NCBI GenBank assembly: GCA_902605755.1
Contig: CACLDR010000020.1
Coordinates: 1-33,656 of the forward strand
DNA length: 33,656 nt
Direction: 5' to 3'
Origin: an uncultured Marinoscillum sp.
GTDB taxonomy: Bacteria; Bacteroidota; Bacteroidia; Cytophagales; Cyclobacteriaceae
Part shown: piece after piece, positions 18,387 through 26,921 of the stretch
Layout of the letters: the number at the start of each line of letters is the position of its first letter
Numbering within the stretch: the stretch's first letter is position 1
Program-made: the position numbers and the translations under genes
Notes under the pieces: model-generated
Seen by the model: only the letters and a program-made list of their open reading frames with translations
Told to the model about the DNA's origin: nothing
Databases searched by the model: none

Positions 18387-20039
18387 TCATCTTTTTTCAG
18401 TCACTCGTATGTCTGCAAGTAATACCGTTTCTGGATCAGCTAATATGAGCTTAGGTTTCATTTTAACAGGGATTTCATAGTTGACTTTAGGAATACTTAT
18501 TTTTGCTTCAAATATGATAGGATCCATTCCATCTGTAAAATGGAATTCAAATTCAACCGGTACGTCGAATAATATTTCCGAGCTCGTCTTTTGAGTTAAT
18601 GTTAAATTTATTTGACCGAGTTTCTCGTCAAAAGACCAATTAACAATTATTTCAAGCATCTCTGGACGTTTTAGCCATTGATTCAAAAATGGGTCTAAAT
18701 CCTCGGTGGTAAAAAGTTCCATCTCATGAATAAAGTCTGCTGTTGAGGCATGTCCATTGTAATATTTCTTGTAATAAGCTTTTATGCCCATTTTGAAGTT
18801 TTCGTGTCCCATTTTTTCACGTAACATATGTAAGAACCAAGCTCCTTTTTTATAAGTCATACCAGTAACTACTGGTCCTAATTCAGCTGTTCTATCATCA
18901 ATAACTTTGAAATTCATATCCTTTTGATGATATTTTGTGATGAGATTTTTCGCTATTTTAAGTTCTTTGATGTATGTTTCATGCCCATATTGATATTCTT
19001 GAAATAACATGGTGAAATAAGTTGCAAATCCCTCACTAAGCCATGCATCATCCCAAGTTGTCTCTGTTACACAATTACCAAACCATTGATGTGCGATCTC
19101 ATGAATCATGACATTTCTTAGTCTTTCTGTGGCTTGACCAGTAATGAGATCTTCAGCATAAAGGATGGCTGAGGCAGTTTCCATCGCTCCACCGGTCAAG
19201 CTCGATGATTCAATGTTCGCAAGTTTTTCGTAGGCAAAAGGGCCCACATAGTGACTAAAAAATTTAAGGGCGTCTTTTGTGATATGAGCAAAGTCGTAAA
19301 ATCCAGCTTTTCGATCCTTGGCGTAGACCCAGGACTGGATTGATTTGCCTTCAAAGGTGCCTACTCTCTGAACAGCAAATTCCGCAATCCCCAACATGAA
19401 TAACCAGCAAGATACCGGTACTGATTGCCTCCAATGGGTAAATTTGCGATTTCGATCCAAAAGTGATTCCTCTATTAACAGGCCATTCGATACTACTTTG
19501 TATTTTGCCGGAGCGATAATTTTAAACTCGACCGTAGCTTTTTCATAGGGATGGTCTATCGCAGGGAGCCAATGTCGGGTATTATTAGGCCAACTTTCAC
19601 AAAAAAAAGTTCGATCTCCAAAGCGATTATTTTTAATTTCCAAGCCTGCCTCTGGAATACCTTTATATTGAATAATAAATGTTCTTAGCTCTCCTTTATT
19701 TACAGGCTGATCCATTTTAATGATTAAAGCGTCTTTTTGATGCCGATATTTTAATTGGGTATCTTCAGATGTCACAGAAGACACACTCATTCCTTTACCA
19801 AGGCGTTCTTTCGTCTTGTTAGCAAGATCTAGTCTGAAACTGCTGACATCATTGGATTTAAATAAAATTTTGATGGAGGTGGTTCCTTTGATCTCATCGG
19901 TGTCATCTGATAAGGTAAGGTTAAAAGTATAATGCTGGATATCAATCTGATAATTGAAAGGATATTGATCTGCAAAAACAGAGGGAATAAATGTAAAAAG
20001 CCAAAGGAATCGAAGGGTCAATTTTTTCAATAATAGCAT
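18387..20039 (-). CDS. secreted M1-family zinc aminopeptidase
   Basis: 550 residues, the short form of M1 (N-terminal beta domain plus catalytic domain and a reduced C-terminus). A signal peptide ('FLWLFTFIPSVFA') indicates a periplasmic or exported enzyme. The exopeptidase substrate loop is G-A-M-E-T (284-288, usual form GAMEN) and the zinc site is complete: H313-E314-IA-H317 and Glu336 in 'WLSEGFATYF'. Tyr in 'GMTYKKGAWFLHMLR' matches the catalytic Tyr region. It removes N-terminal residues from peptides, working well with the M3 oligopeptidase. It ends 292 bases before the OmpA gene start on the same strand and so is probably transcribed alone. Confidence 0.93.
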   Translation of the reverse strand: MLLLKKLTLRFLWLFTFIPSVFADQYPFNYQIDIQHYTFNLTLSDDTDEIKGTTSIKILFKSNDVSSFRLDLANKTKERLGKGMSVSSVTSEDTQLKYRHQKDALIIKMDQPVNKGELRTFIIQYKGIPEAGLEIKNNRFGDRTFFCESWPNNTRHWLPAIDHPYEKATVEFKIIAPAKYKVVSNGLLIEESLLDRNRKFTHWRQSVPVSCWLFMLGIAEFAVQRVGTFEGKSIQSWVYAKDRKAGFYDFAHITKDALKFFSHYVGPFAYEKLANIESSSLTGGAMETASAILYAEDLITGQATERLRNVMIHEIAHQWFGNCVTETTWDDAWLSEGFATYFTMLFQEYQYGHETYIKELKIAKNLITKYHQKDMNFKVIDDRTAELGPVVTGMTYKKGAWFLHMLREKMGHENFKMGIKAYYKKYYNGHASTADFIHEMELFTTEDLDPFLNQWLKRPEMLEIIVNWSFDEKLGQINLTLTQKTSSEILFDVPVEFEFHFTDGMDPIIFEAKISIPKVNYEIPVKMKPKLILADPETVLLADIRVTEKR

Positions 20040-20529
20040 CTTGAGATCTTTAGAGTTTAAGCCTACAATAAATCATTTCATTTTTAGTCACTAGCAGGTG
20101 TGATGGGTTAATATTAAAAAATGTTTACCGAACGAATATAGGCATAAGACAATATTTTAAAAAACACCATCAAAGAGTTGATATCTGTTAAAATTGATGA
20201 GTCGTCGATTACATATGTCTGACTCCAGAATTAATTTTTAATAATAAAGGAGCAGTAAGAGCTCTTTTAAATTATTTAATCTTAATTGTATGATTTTGTT
20301 ATACATTGATTTCGAAATGAGCAAATATTGTTGGGTAATAGTTCTTTTACCGATTTTTTTGGGCATCTTTTTACCATTTTATAAACATTTAGCCAGTACA
20401 GTCTTATTAAAGGGTTACTGGTTTTCTAACAATAATCGGATAAATACTCAATAAAGTTATATCAATTCAATCAATTTACCTTTGACAAAAATTGCTATTT
20501 TAAAACTTGTTTGATAGTTAATAATTTTT
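20040..20529. other. intergenic region, only a doubtful small ORF
   Basis: 490 bases upstream of the M1 gene. AT-rich, no RNA gene or repeat recognised. The one start-to-stop frame of note is the 45-codon frame at 20317-20454, listed separately. Confidence 0.4.
20317..20454 (+). CDS. possible small membrane protein (45 residues)
   Basis: ATG to TAA frame of 45 codons: positively charged start (MSK), a 17-residue hydrophobic segment ('VIVLLPIFLGIFLPF'), then a short polar tail. No ribosome-binding site is obvious and I recognise no family. It could equally be the remnant of a lost gene's signal sequence, given the decayed frame beside it. Confidence 0.25.
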   Translation: MSKYCWVIVLLPIFLGIFLPFYKHLASTVLLKGYWFSNNNRINTQ

Positions 20530-20982
20530 TTATTTCATTTCAAAATGAGAAACTTCGTTTGTCATTCTATTTTGTTCATTGCTCAATTTTTTTTCAATAA
20601 TTCGAATGTCAAAATAGTAGCGGGTTACAACGATCTTATCATTTTCCATTTCCAAGAGCAGTAAAAATATAGTTTATAAGATTGTCCTGTTATTTTTGAA
20701 GTACCACTTCATTGGGTTCATTGATTCGAAAAAAATATTATCATTATCATAATAAGTAGTGGTGATGTGCTGTTTTTTATACTTGAGGTTATCAAATGAG
20801 AGCGAGTGAGAGTTATAGCCTCGCATTATTTTTAGGATGCTACATAAAACATAATTAACCATATGTATTTCATCTGATGTGAAATATTTATTAGCTGGTT
20901 CACAAGTTCAATTGGTATATGCTTCACCCAGTTTTTTAACAATCTCTTTGCGCTCATCACTTTGATTGATGTTGACCGACAT
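20530..20982 (-). pseudogene. decayed small gene, perhaps NTF2/SnoaL-like
   Basis: A single minus-strand frame of 151 codons from ATG (20980-20982) to TAA (20530-20532) contains only two internal stops: TGA at 20908-20910 and TAA at 20674-20676. In DNA this AT-rich a random frame would show roughly a dozen. The conceptual product reads protein-like throughout, for example 'SDERKEIVKKLGEAY', 'CEPANKYFTSDEIHMV', 'ENDKIVVTRYYFDIRI'. The alternation of a helix with 'A-Y' and a 'Y-F-x-x-D-E' strand start recalls NTF2/SnoaL-fold proteins, which would fit the NTF2-like genes at 21186 and 24945, but this is a guess. No frameshift is needed. Confidence 0.6.
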
Positions 20983-21185
20983 GGTGCAGTATTTATTTTC
21001 ATTGACTCATGACATTACAGTCAGGTATTGATTGTGATATAATAGATATATCTTTAATATATTGTTTTGAATTACAATACTTAATTAAAGTACCAAAAAG
21101 AAATGCTAGTGGAAAGTTTAAAACCTATATTTTATTTTATATGAATTAGTTTTATTCTAAAAAATAATTTTAAGCATAAATAATT

Positions 21186-22094
21186 ATGAAAAATATATTG
21201 ATGATTATACTCTTTTTAAGTTCTCAAATACTGATTGCTCAAAAAATAAAAAAAGCGGGAATTTACCTTGGAGCTGATGAAAATAAAGGCAAGTCTTATG
21301 TTTTTGGTCGACAAGAGGCTGTAAATGTTGTATGGGATGCCGCTAAAAATTATACATTGAAAGATGTAGATGGGATGATTGAGAATTATAGTACTGCATT
21401 TGGTGCTCAGGTGATTGAGGATAACAGAAAATGGCTAAATTCAATGGAACAGATTTCTATGGTACCTTATAGAATGATTCCAGTTAAATTAGAGGGTACG
21501 GATGAAATTTTGGTTTTGACCTGGTCGGTAGAGAATAGAAAATGGAAAAATGGTTCTCAGCAAAATTTGGATTTGATGGAGATATTTACGGTAAACCAAA
21601 ATAATAAAATCATAGGGTTTAATCAATGGGCTCGGATAAATCGCATGAGTCAATTTGGCTTAAGTTTTGGAGGAAAATTTTATGGTAAAACGCACACGGA
21701 AGTCACTGGAAGATCATTAGTCTTTTCAAATCGGGGGGAAATAGAGGTACTTGAAAAGTTTTTTAAAGATTATAATAATATGGATGGAGCAGCGTGTAGT
21801 CAGGCATTCGCAAATCAATTCACTATTAATGGGCATGATGGCATGCAATCAACACTTTTACTGGAAGATTGGTATACAATGTTTGATTCTTATGAGTCAG
21901 TAGAATGGAAGCCGTATTCAATAGCTCCACTAAAGATAGCAGATACTGATCCTATTTCAGGAGCAACCGTCTTATCTAGAGAAAAAAGAATTTATAAAGA
22001 TGGTTCTATTTGGGAAAAAGAGTTAGTTGAAATTTTTTATTTTGATCTCGAGGGTAAAATATTTAATGTGGTACAATATGCGCGAAATCCGTAA
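21186..22094 (+). CDS. secreted protein with two NTF2/SnoaL-like domains
   Basis: 302 residues with a clear Sec signal peptide ('ILMIILFLSSQILIAQ'). Two halves of similar pattern follow: about 40-165 ('MIENYSTAFG...DLMEIFTVNQNNKIIGFNQWAR') and about 180-302 ('FFKDYNNMDGAACSQAFANQF...ELVEIFYFDLEGKIFNVVQYAR'). Each opens with a helix and ends with two strands of the form E-I-F-x-(V/F)-x2-x-x-K-I-x-x-x-x-Q-x-A-R, as in NTF2-like proteins with 'dGKI' ends. This looks like an internal duplication. Such domains bind small ligands or act as enzymes; none can be named. It faces the decayed frame at 20530-20982 head to head. Confidence 0.8.
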   Translation: MKNILMIILFLSSQILIAQKIKKAGIYLGADENKGKSYVFGRQEAVNVVWDAAKNYTLKDVDGMIENYSTAFGAQVIEDNRKWLNSMEQISMVPYRMIPVKLEGTDEILVLTWSVENRKWKNGSQQNLDLMEIFTVNQNNKIIGFNQWARINRMSQFGLSFGGKFYGKTHTEVTGRSLVFSNRGEIEVLEKFFKDYNNMDGAACSQAFANQFTINGHDGMQSTLLLEDWYTMFDSYESVEWKPYSIAPLKIADTDPISGATVLSREKRIYKDGSIWEKELVEIFYFDLEGKIFNVVQYARNP

Positions 22095-22307
22095 TGAACA
22101 CTAGAAACTATTAAAAAATTCAGCACTAGGAGTTTGTAAGTCAAAACAGAACGGCAGGTAGATGTAATTTTTTTAAGAGTAAGAATAAACCACCTATTCA
22201 ATCACTCTCCAGAATTTTTGGTGTATTATTATTTTAGGATGAACGAATACGATTGAAAAATATCTTAATTTAAACCTTTGGGATTAAGCGGGTGTTTTTA
22301 GCGAGTA

Positions 22308-22613
22308 TCAAAAGTATTTTTTAAATCTTTTATTAGAAACGATGACAAAATAGGGCCATGAAATAAACAGGGAAATCACATAGGCTATAGCACTTACATC
22401 ATCGTTAAAAAAAATTGTTGAAATGAAATAGACGAGAGCAGAATAAAATGAAATATTAAGCATGAATTTTTTAAAAAAGACTAGGTAGCTATTCAAGTCA
22501 AAATTGCTTTTTTCATCTTTGGACATAGTGTCATAACCTGATAAAAGGAGATCTGCATTGTCTTCATTCACAATATAACCGCACGCTCCAATTAAAATTG
22601 ATGTAAAAAGCAC
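22308..22613 (-). CDS. DUF3784-like small membrane protein
   Basis: 101 residues from a GTG start. Features: an N-terminal membrane helix, then 'LLSGYDTMSKDEKSNFDLNSY', which matches the DUF3784 signature G-Y-N-T-M-S-x-E-E-K-x-x-x-D, then two more membrane segments. The family has no known function. The true start is uncertain: there is no in-frame ATG, the frame is open upstream (no stop for about 17 further codons), and the extra residues ('KIRFYYTIVFG') extend the first helix, so an ATT start or a lost ATG is possible. Confidence 0.65.
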   Translation of the reverse strand: MLFTSILIGACGYIVNEDNADLLLSGYDTMSKDEKSNFDLNSYLVFFKKFMLNISFYSALVYFISTIFFNDDVSAIAYVISLFISWPYFVIVSNKRFKKYF

Positions 22614-22925
22614 TCCGAAAACTATTGTATAATAAAATCTAATTTTTAACTTAAACTTAGATTGTTATTTTTCTTGTTCATAAGGTATATCGCGCATTCG
22701 AGGAATTAATCCTCCAATCTAAATTTGTTAGTAAAATTGCTTAATTAGTATCATTAAATTAAGTTAAAATAAGAAATATTCTGTTAAAATCGAGGCGTAT
22801 TCCTTTATTCCATTATTCGAAATGATATATCCCGATATCTTAGTCTTTTAAATCCCTCAGTTTTTATAAATGTCAATCTTATAGGTTTTTTTCTTGAAGG
22901 TAAAACTTATCAACAGATTCGGTTG
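22614..22925. other. intergenic, no gene seen
   Basis: About 310 AT-rich bases between two minus-strand genes. A small imperfect hairpin (GAGGA/TCCTC near 22699-22713) lacks a T-run. No RNA gene or repeat recognised. Confidence 0.5.
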
Positions 22926-23516
22926 TCAGAAACCATCTCTTAATATTTCAAAATAAGTTTTGTAACGGGCCCTAGTATTAACATCATTAAAAATCAGATG
23001 TTGTTTAGTGTATATTGTGGTTGTGGGTGCAATATTATCAAATGATGGCAAATCTTGAGAACATCGATATTGATCTTGACACTGATTTACGCAAAGAGAT
23101 CCCACTTTGATAGGAGCAAAATTAAGAATTAATCGGTAGGAGGTAGAATCCATTCCCGTAACGATATCCTCTTTAATAGAGTAAATATCTTTGAAATTAG
23201 CCTTAAAATTAGAGCCATAAATATTATGCCAAATCCTAGCATCTTCTGTTTGGTAGCTACAGTTGTTAAAACTTTGAACGATTTGAAAATCACCTACCAC
23301 ATTTACTAAAAAAAAATAATTAACATCACTCAGTAATTTTCCCTGAAGTTCAGAATGATTTTGTAATTCATTAAATTCTTCTGAGAAAATCGCTTTAGTA
23401 GTAATAGGATTATTATTCAAAAAAGAAATGGCATTTTCGTAAATCTCCTCTTTCTTCGAACAGCCGAACAAAAAAAGACCTATAATAAAAAGGCTTGAAA
23501 ACACTAATTGACGCAT
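22926..23516 (-). CDS. orphan lipoprotein with paired Cys
   Basis: 196 residues; family not recognised. Lipobox 'LFLFGC' (Cys19) followed by 'SKKEE'. The mature part is mixed alpha/beta with aromatic residues and a cysteine-rich loop ('SLCVNQCQDQYRC'), suggesting disulphides in the periplasm or on the surface. The GC-poor coding and isolation resemble the other orphan lipoproteins of this accessory stretch. Confidence 0.7.
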   Translation of the reverse strand: MRQLVFSSLFIIGLFLFGCSKKEEIYENAISFLNNNPITTKAIFSEEFNELQNHSELQGKLLSDVNYFFLVNVVGDFQIVQSFNNCSYQTEDARIWHNIYGSNFKANFKDIYSIKEDIVTGMDSTSYRLILNFAPIKVGSLCVNQCQDQYRCSQDLPSFDNIAPTTTIYTKQHLIFNDVNTRARYKTYFEILRDGF

Positions 23517-24039
23517 TTCACAAAAGTATTATTAAAATAAATATTTAATAGGCAATTGGCTTAAATTTTTTTTTTTCTAATTTTAGTTTATCGCTAATCA
23601 AAAATACTTTTTTGAGCGGTACAAACTCAAGACTTAATTTAAAAATATAAATTCAGTATGATCTCTAATTAAGTATGTCATAAACTTTTGGATTGCTGTA
23701 GTGGTTAACAAAATCTATAGATGATTTTTTTAGAAAAGTAAGTGTTTCTTAAATTTCTTTGTATGCTTAAAATTCTATATATTAACATTGTTATTCATAT
23801 TGATTCAAGAAGACGGTCTATCATTAGTTATATCAGATTAGAATTTAGTGATAATTTGTTTTTTTTGTTGATTCATTAGCTGATAATCCTCAATTTCCAT
23901 TTCGCACTAATTTTTAATTCATAAATTATTGTAAATCGATGCAAGAAAATTTAATAAAAGTGTTGATCATTTCCTTTTATAATTTTGAGAAATATTTATT
24001 TTGAAAGCCTACTTGATGTCGGTAAATTTAACCTAATTA
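23517..24039. other. intergenic, no gene seen
   Basis: 523 AT-rich bases between divergent lipoprotein genes. I read both strands and found no open frame of note, tRNA fold or repeat. It must contain both divergent promoters. Confidence 0.5.
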
Positions 24040-24537
24040 ATGCCTAGAAACAGAATGAAAAACTTACGAATAGTAATGTTTCCTATAATTGTTCTAATAG
24101 TTTTTATGAGCGCATGCGATGATTCATCGGAGATCATTAATGACATGGCTAGGGAGCTGAAAGATCATCAAGTTTTTCAAAAAAATGGATTTAGAGACAA
24201 AAAAGTTAATGTATCCTTATCAGATCAGTCGGCTTTAGATTTACTCTTTGATATTAATAAACTTTCTAAAGAAATGATTATTCTTAGATTGAAAAGTTAT
24301 GGACTAGAGGATGTTTACCGAAAAAAAATAAAAAGCCTAGAGAAGGTATTGAAAAAAAAGGGATTATCCCAAATTAAAATCAGAAAGGTGAAAGAAAAAA
24401 TTAAAAAAACAAAATTGCAATTGGAAGAGGAGGACAAGCGATTAAGATCTTTGGGAAAACTTATTGACAAAAATTCTTTAAAGCTTAAAAAATTGAAACG
24501 AGATTTTAATAAAATGGATTATGCAGTCAAACTTTAA
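24040..24537 (+). CDS. Lys-rich coiled-coil lipoprotein
   Basis: 165 residues (160 if the second ATG at 24055 is used; both give a good n-region). Lipobox 'FMSAC' then 'DDSSE', an acidic start compatible with surface export. From about residue 80 the protein is a long Lys/Leu/Ile heptad-like helix ('KKIKSLEKVLKKKG', 'KVKEKIKKTKLQLEEEDKRL', 'KLKKLKRDF') predicted to form a coiled coil. No family recognised. A basic coiled coil anchored by lipid could bind DNA, anionic polymer or a partner lipoprotein; that is speculation. Confidence 0.72.
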   Translation: MPRNRMKNLRIVMFPIIVLIVFMSACDDSSEIINDMARELKDHQVFQKNGFRDKKVNVSLSDQSALDLLFDINKLSKEMIILRLKSYGLEDVYRKKIKSLEKVLKKKGLSQIKIRKVKEKIKKTKLQLEEEDKRLRSLGKLIDKNSLKLKKLKRDFNKMDYAVKL

Positions 24538-24944
24538 TTTATGTCAATTAATTATAATTGTTGAATTCATAGAATTTTTAGAACCTTAATCTTATAATGA
24601 TAATTTGTTTGCATTAAAGCTAAACCATTAGTTGCTTTCATTAGGCCAATGTTGCAAAGCCCAATAGATTTATTTCGATTTTTTTGAAAGAGTAAATTAT
24701 CTTTATCCTATCAAAAAAAAACTAAAAAGGGGCATTATTAGAGTCAAAAAGGTTATTTGTAATTACAGCGCCTGCAACAGTGGCTTCTAGTTATACCCAA
24801 ATTGTTTTACGTTGTTTGTTTAAAAGCATCAATACTAGCTCTTCTTTAGGTTTTTTTTTGACTTTTTATATTGAATAAAGAGCAGAAGAAAGTAGAATAG
24901 ATTAATATTAAGTTATAACTGAAATCAAAACTAAAATTAAAATT
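24538..24944. other. intergenic, possible gene remnant only
   Basis: 407 AT-rich bases. On the minus strand a roughly 60-codon stretch (about 24720-24900) is open apart from one TAA and encodes a hydrophobic segment followed by a Lys-rich one, but it has no usable start codon and no recognised family, so I do not call it. Confidence 0.4.
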
Positions 24945-25448
24945 ATGAAAAATCTACACGTACTTTCTATTATGTTACTCTCTTTTGCTTGTACTCCGCC
25001 TGCTCCTAAAGTAGTAGAGTCAGTTGAAAGATCCATCGGATTTCATTCAAATGATGAACTTAAGGAATTTAAATGGCATCTTGGTACCGAAGAACCTATT
25101 GATTTGGTCAAATCACTTGATACGGCTTGGACTGCTCGTGATTATGCTGCTATGCAAAATTATTTTGTAGATACTTTAAGAATTACTACTTATAATGGCA
25201 AGACTTTTAACTCCTTTGAGGAATTTCAAAAGGCTATGGCACTAGATACTAATGGAGGATGGACATTTAATCGTGCTTATTCGGTTGATCTTAATCCAGC
25301 TTTAGGAGGGGAACATGTTCAAGCTTTTTTTAATTCCTTCAACATAAATCCTGGTGGAGATACCGTTAAAGCTAGAATTTATGAGAGCTACTATGTCGTA
25401 AATAAAAAGATTGTTTGGCTAGATCAATACCGTCAGTTAATCGAATAA
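24945..25448 (+). CDS. NTF2/SnoaL-like lipoprotein
   Basis: 167 residues. Lipobox 'LLSFAC' (Cys16) followed by 'TPPAP'. The mature domain (about 45-167) has the NTF2-like pattern: a helix 'LVKSLDTAWTARDYAAMQNYF', strands with 'RITTYNGKTFNSFEEFQKA', and final strands 'ARIYESYYVVNKKIVWLDQYRQ'. Members often bind small molecules or have degenerate active sites; the ligand cannot be inferred. Similar architecture is found in the two-domain protein at 21186-22094. Confidence 0.8.
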   Translation: MKNLHVLSIMLLSFACTPPAPKVVESVERSIGFHSNDELKEFKWHLGTEEPIDLVKSLDTAWTARDYAAMQNYFVDTLRITTYNGKTFNSFEEFQKAMALDTNGGWTFNRAYSVDLNPALGGEHVQAFFNSFNINPGGDTVKARIYESYYVVNKKIVWLDQYRQLIE

Positions 25449-25675
25449 TTATTTTAACTAATTTCAAAACTCAGATTATTTGACTAGTTTTTATGCTAAA
25501 AATAAAGTTTTGAAGGTGCAAACTATTATTTGAGTTTGGTCTTTTAATACAAGGAATGATGACTTGTGATAAGATTACATTTTCAAATAAAAATATCGCT
25601 TTAAGGCATTTTTGGTGGAAAATTTTAATATTCTTTATACCTTGATGCATAAATCAAATAATGTTATTATAGTTT

Positions 25676-26733
25676 ATGAATAGAGTGAAAGATAGGAATA
25701 GTAAATTATTCACTAGTGGATTTATTATACTCTTTATGCTATTTTCTAACTTAGGGGCTCAAGGACAGTAATTTCAGTTGTACAGGTATGAAATATTGAG
25801 TCTCAGCTTAGGTGAGAATTTAAAAACTGTTTTTAAAGACCGTGGCGATAATTAACAATACCATCCGGTTAAGTTCTCTTATGTTATTGACCAAAAAGAA
25901 GTGAAGATACCAATCGAAATAAAAACAAGAGGTGTTTTTTAAACATCTGCATCTAATTATAAATATCCACCGTTTATGTTGAATTTTCTCAAATCTGAAG
26001 TTATAACCAACACACTTTTTGCGGTATAAATAAAATGAAATTGGGGAACTAACTAATATCAATGGGATTACTATACAATTAATGAAGACTATGTATATAA
26101 ACTTAATAATCTTTTTTTACCTTAAAGCTTTAAAGTACAATTATTGAAGGTTTCATTTAAAGATACTTTTAAGCAAAATAAAATAAATACTTATTATAGT
26201 CTGTTGTTAGAGAATGAAAACCAAATGGCACAAAGAAATAATGCCTCATTATTTGACAAAATCGGCTGCAAACCTACCCAGGCTGATAATATTAAATTTT
26301 TAGAAATGGCAGTTTTTCCAATATCTTATGTCTAATACGGATTGGACAGTTCAGTATCAACAGAATATTAAATTGTTAAAAAATTGAACAAGACAAATTA
26401 CCAATTTCGGCACTTTATGATTTTGACCATGCCGGTATTGTCAGATCCCCCTACGCTAAACCAGCTCTAGCTTTAAAACTGGATATTTTTTTGATCCGTA
26501 GATATAGAGGATTTTGTATTGCTGATATAACAATTTATCAGCCTATTTTTCATGAATTTAACAAGCGAAAACGATATATTTATGCGTTTTACGGGGAAAA
26601 TTTGGAAATTAGCTCAAGCTATAAAACTAAGACAGTCAAATTTTTAGATGAATTTTATGATACGATAAATGATCCAGGAAATCATTACTTGCCTTTGGCT
26701 TTACATGTGATCCCTCAGGGACAGGAAATGTAG
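25676..26733 (+). pseudogene. decayed secreted protein gene ('TRGxFR ... PYDFD' Bacteroidota family)
   Basis: A conceptual protein of about 350 residues can be followed from ATG 25676 to TAG 26731-26733. It starts with a good signal peptide ('GFIILFMLFSNLGAQGQ') and continues with 'VPIEIKTRG'-like, 'YKYPPFMLNF', 'YKLNNLF', 'SFKVQLLKVSFKDT', 'YYSLLLENENQMAQRNNA', 'FQYLMSNTDWTVQYQQNIKLL', 'ALYDFDHAGIVRSPYAKPAL' and 'VKFLDEFYDTINDPG'. This order matches a widespread secreted Bacteroidota family I know only as hypothetical, distantly CotH-kinase-like. Seven in-frame stops interrupt the first part (TAA at 25769, 25853, 25940, 26027, 26054 and 26123; TGA at 26036). Then two frameshifts occur, near the T-run at 26313 and the A-run at 26378. 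The gene is certainly non-functional unless heavily recoded. Confidence 0.85.
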
Positions 26734-26921
26734 TCATAAAAGGTCTGCGTAAAATACATTAAGATCTTTAGTTATCTTTTATGAAATTGATTTTCTCAGA
26801 CTCATTGTATTTCATGTATTGTATGTAAAAGATCATTTTGATAATGTCCTTATTTTAACTTAATTAAAATAGAAAGAGATTCTTTATTTAGTCAATTAAT
26901 TTTTTTTTTGATATAAAGTAA

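Noticed and set aside
22699-22713. Hairpin GAGGA/TCCTC as a terminator
   Set aside because: Only 5 bp and no T-run follows on either strand.
24720-24910. Minus-strand stretch with hydrophobic then Lys-rich conceptual product and one TAA
   Set aside because: No start codon and no recognised motif; length is not beyond chance.
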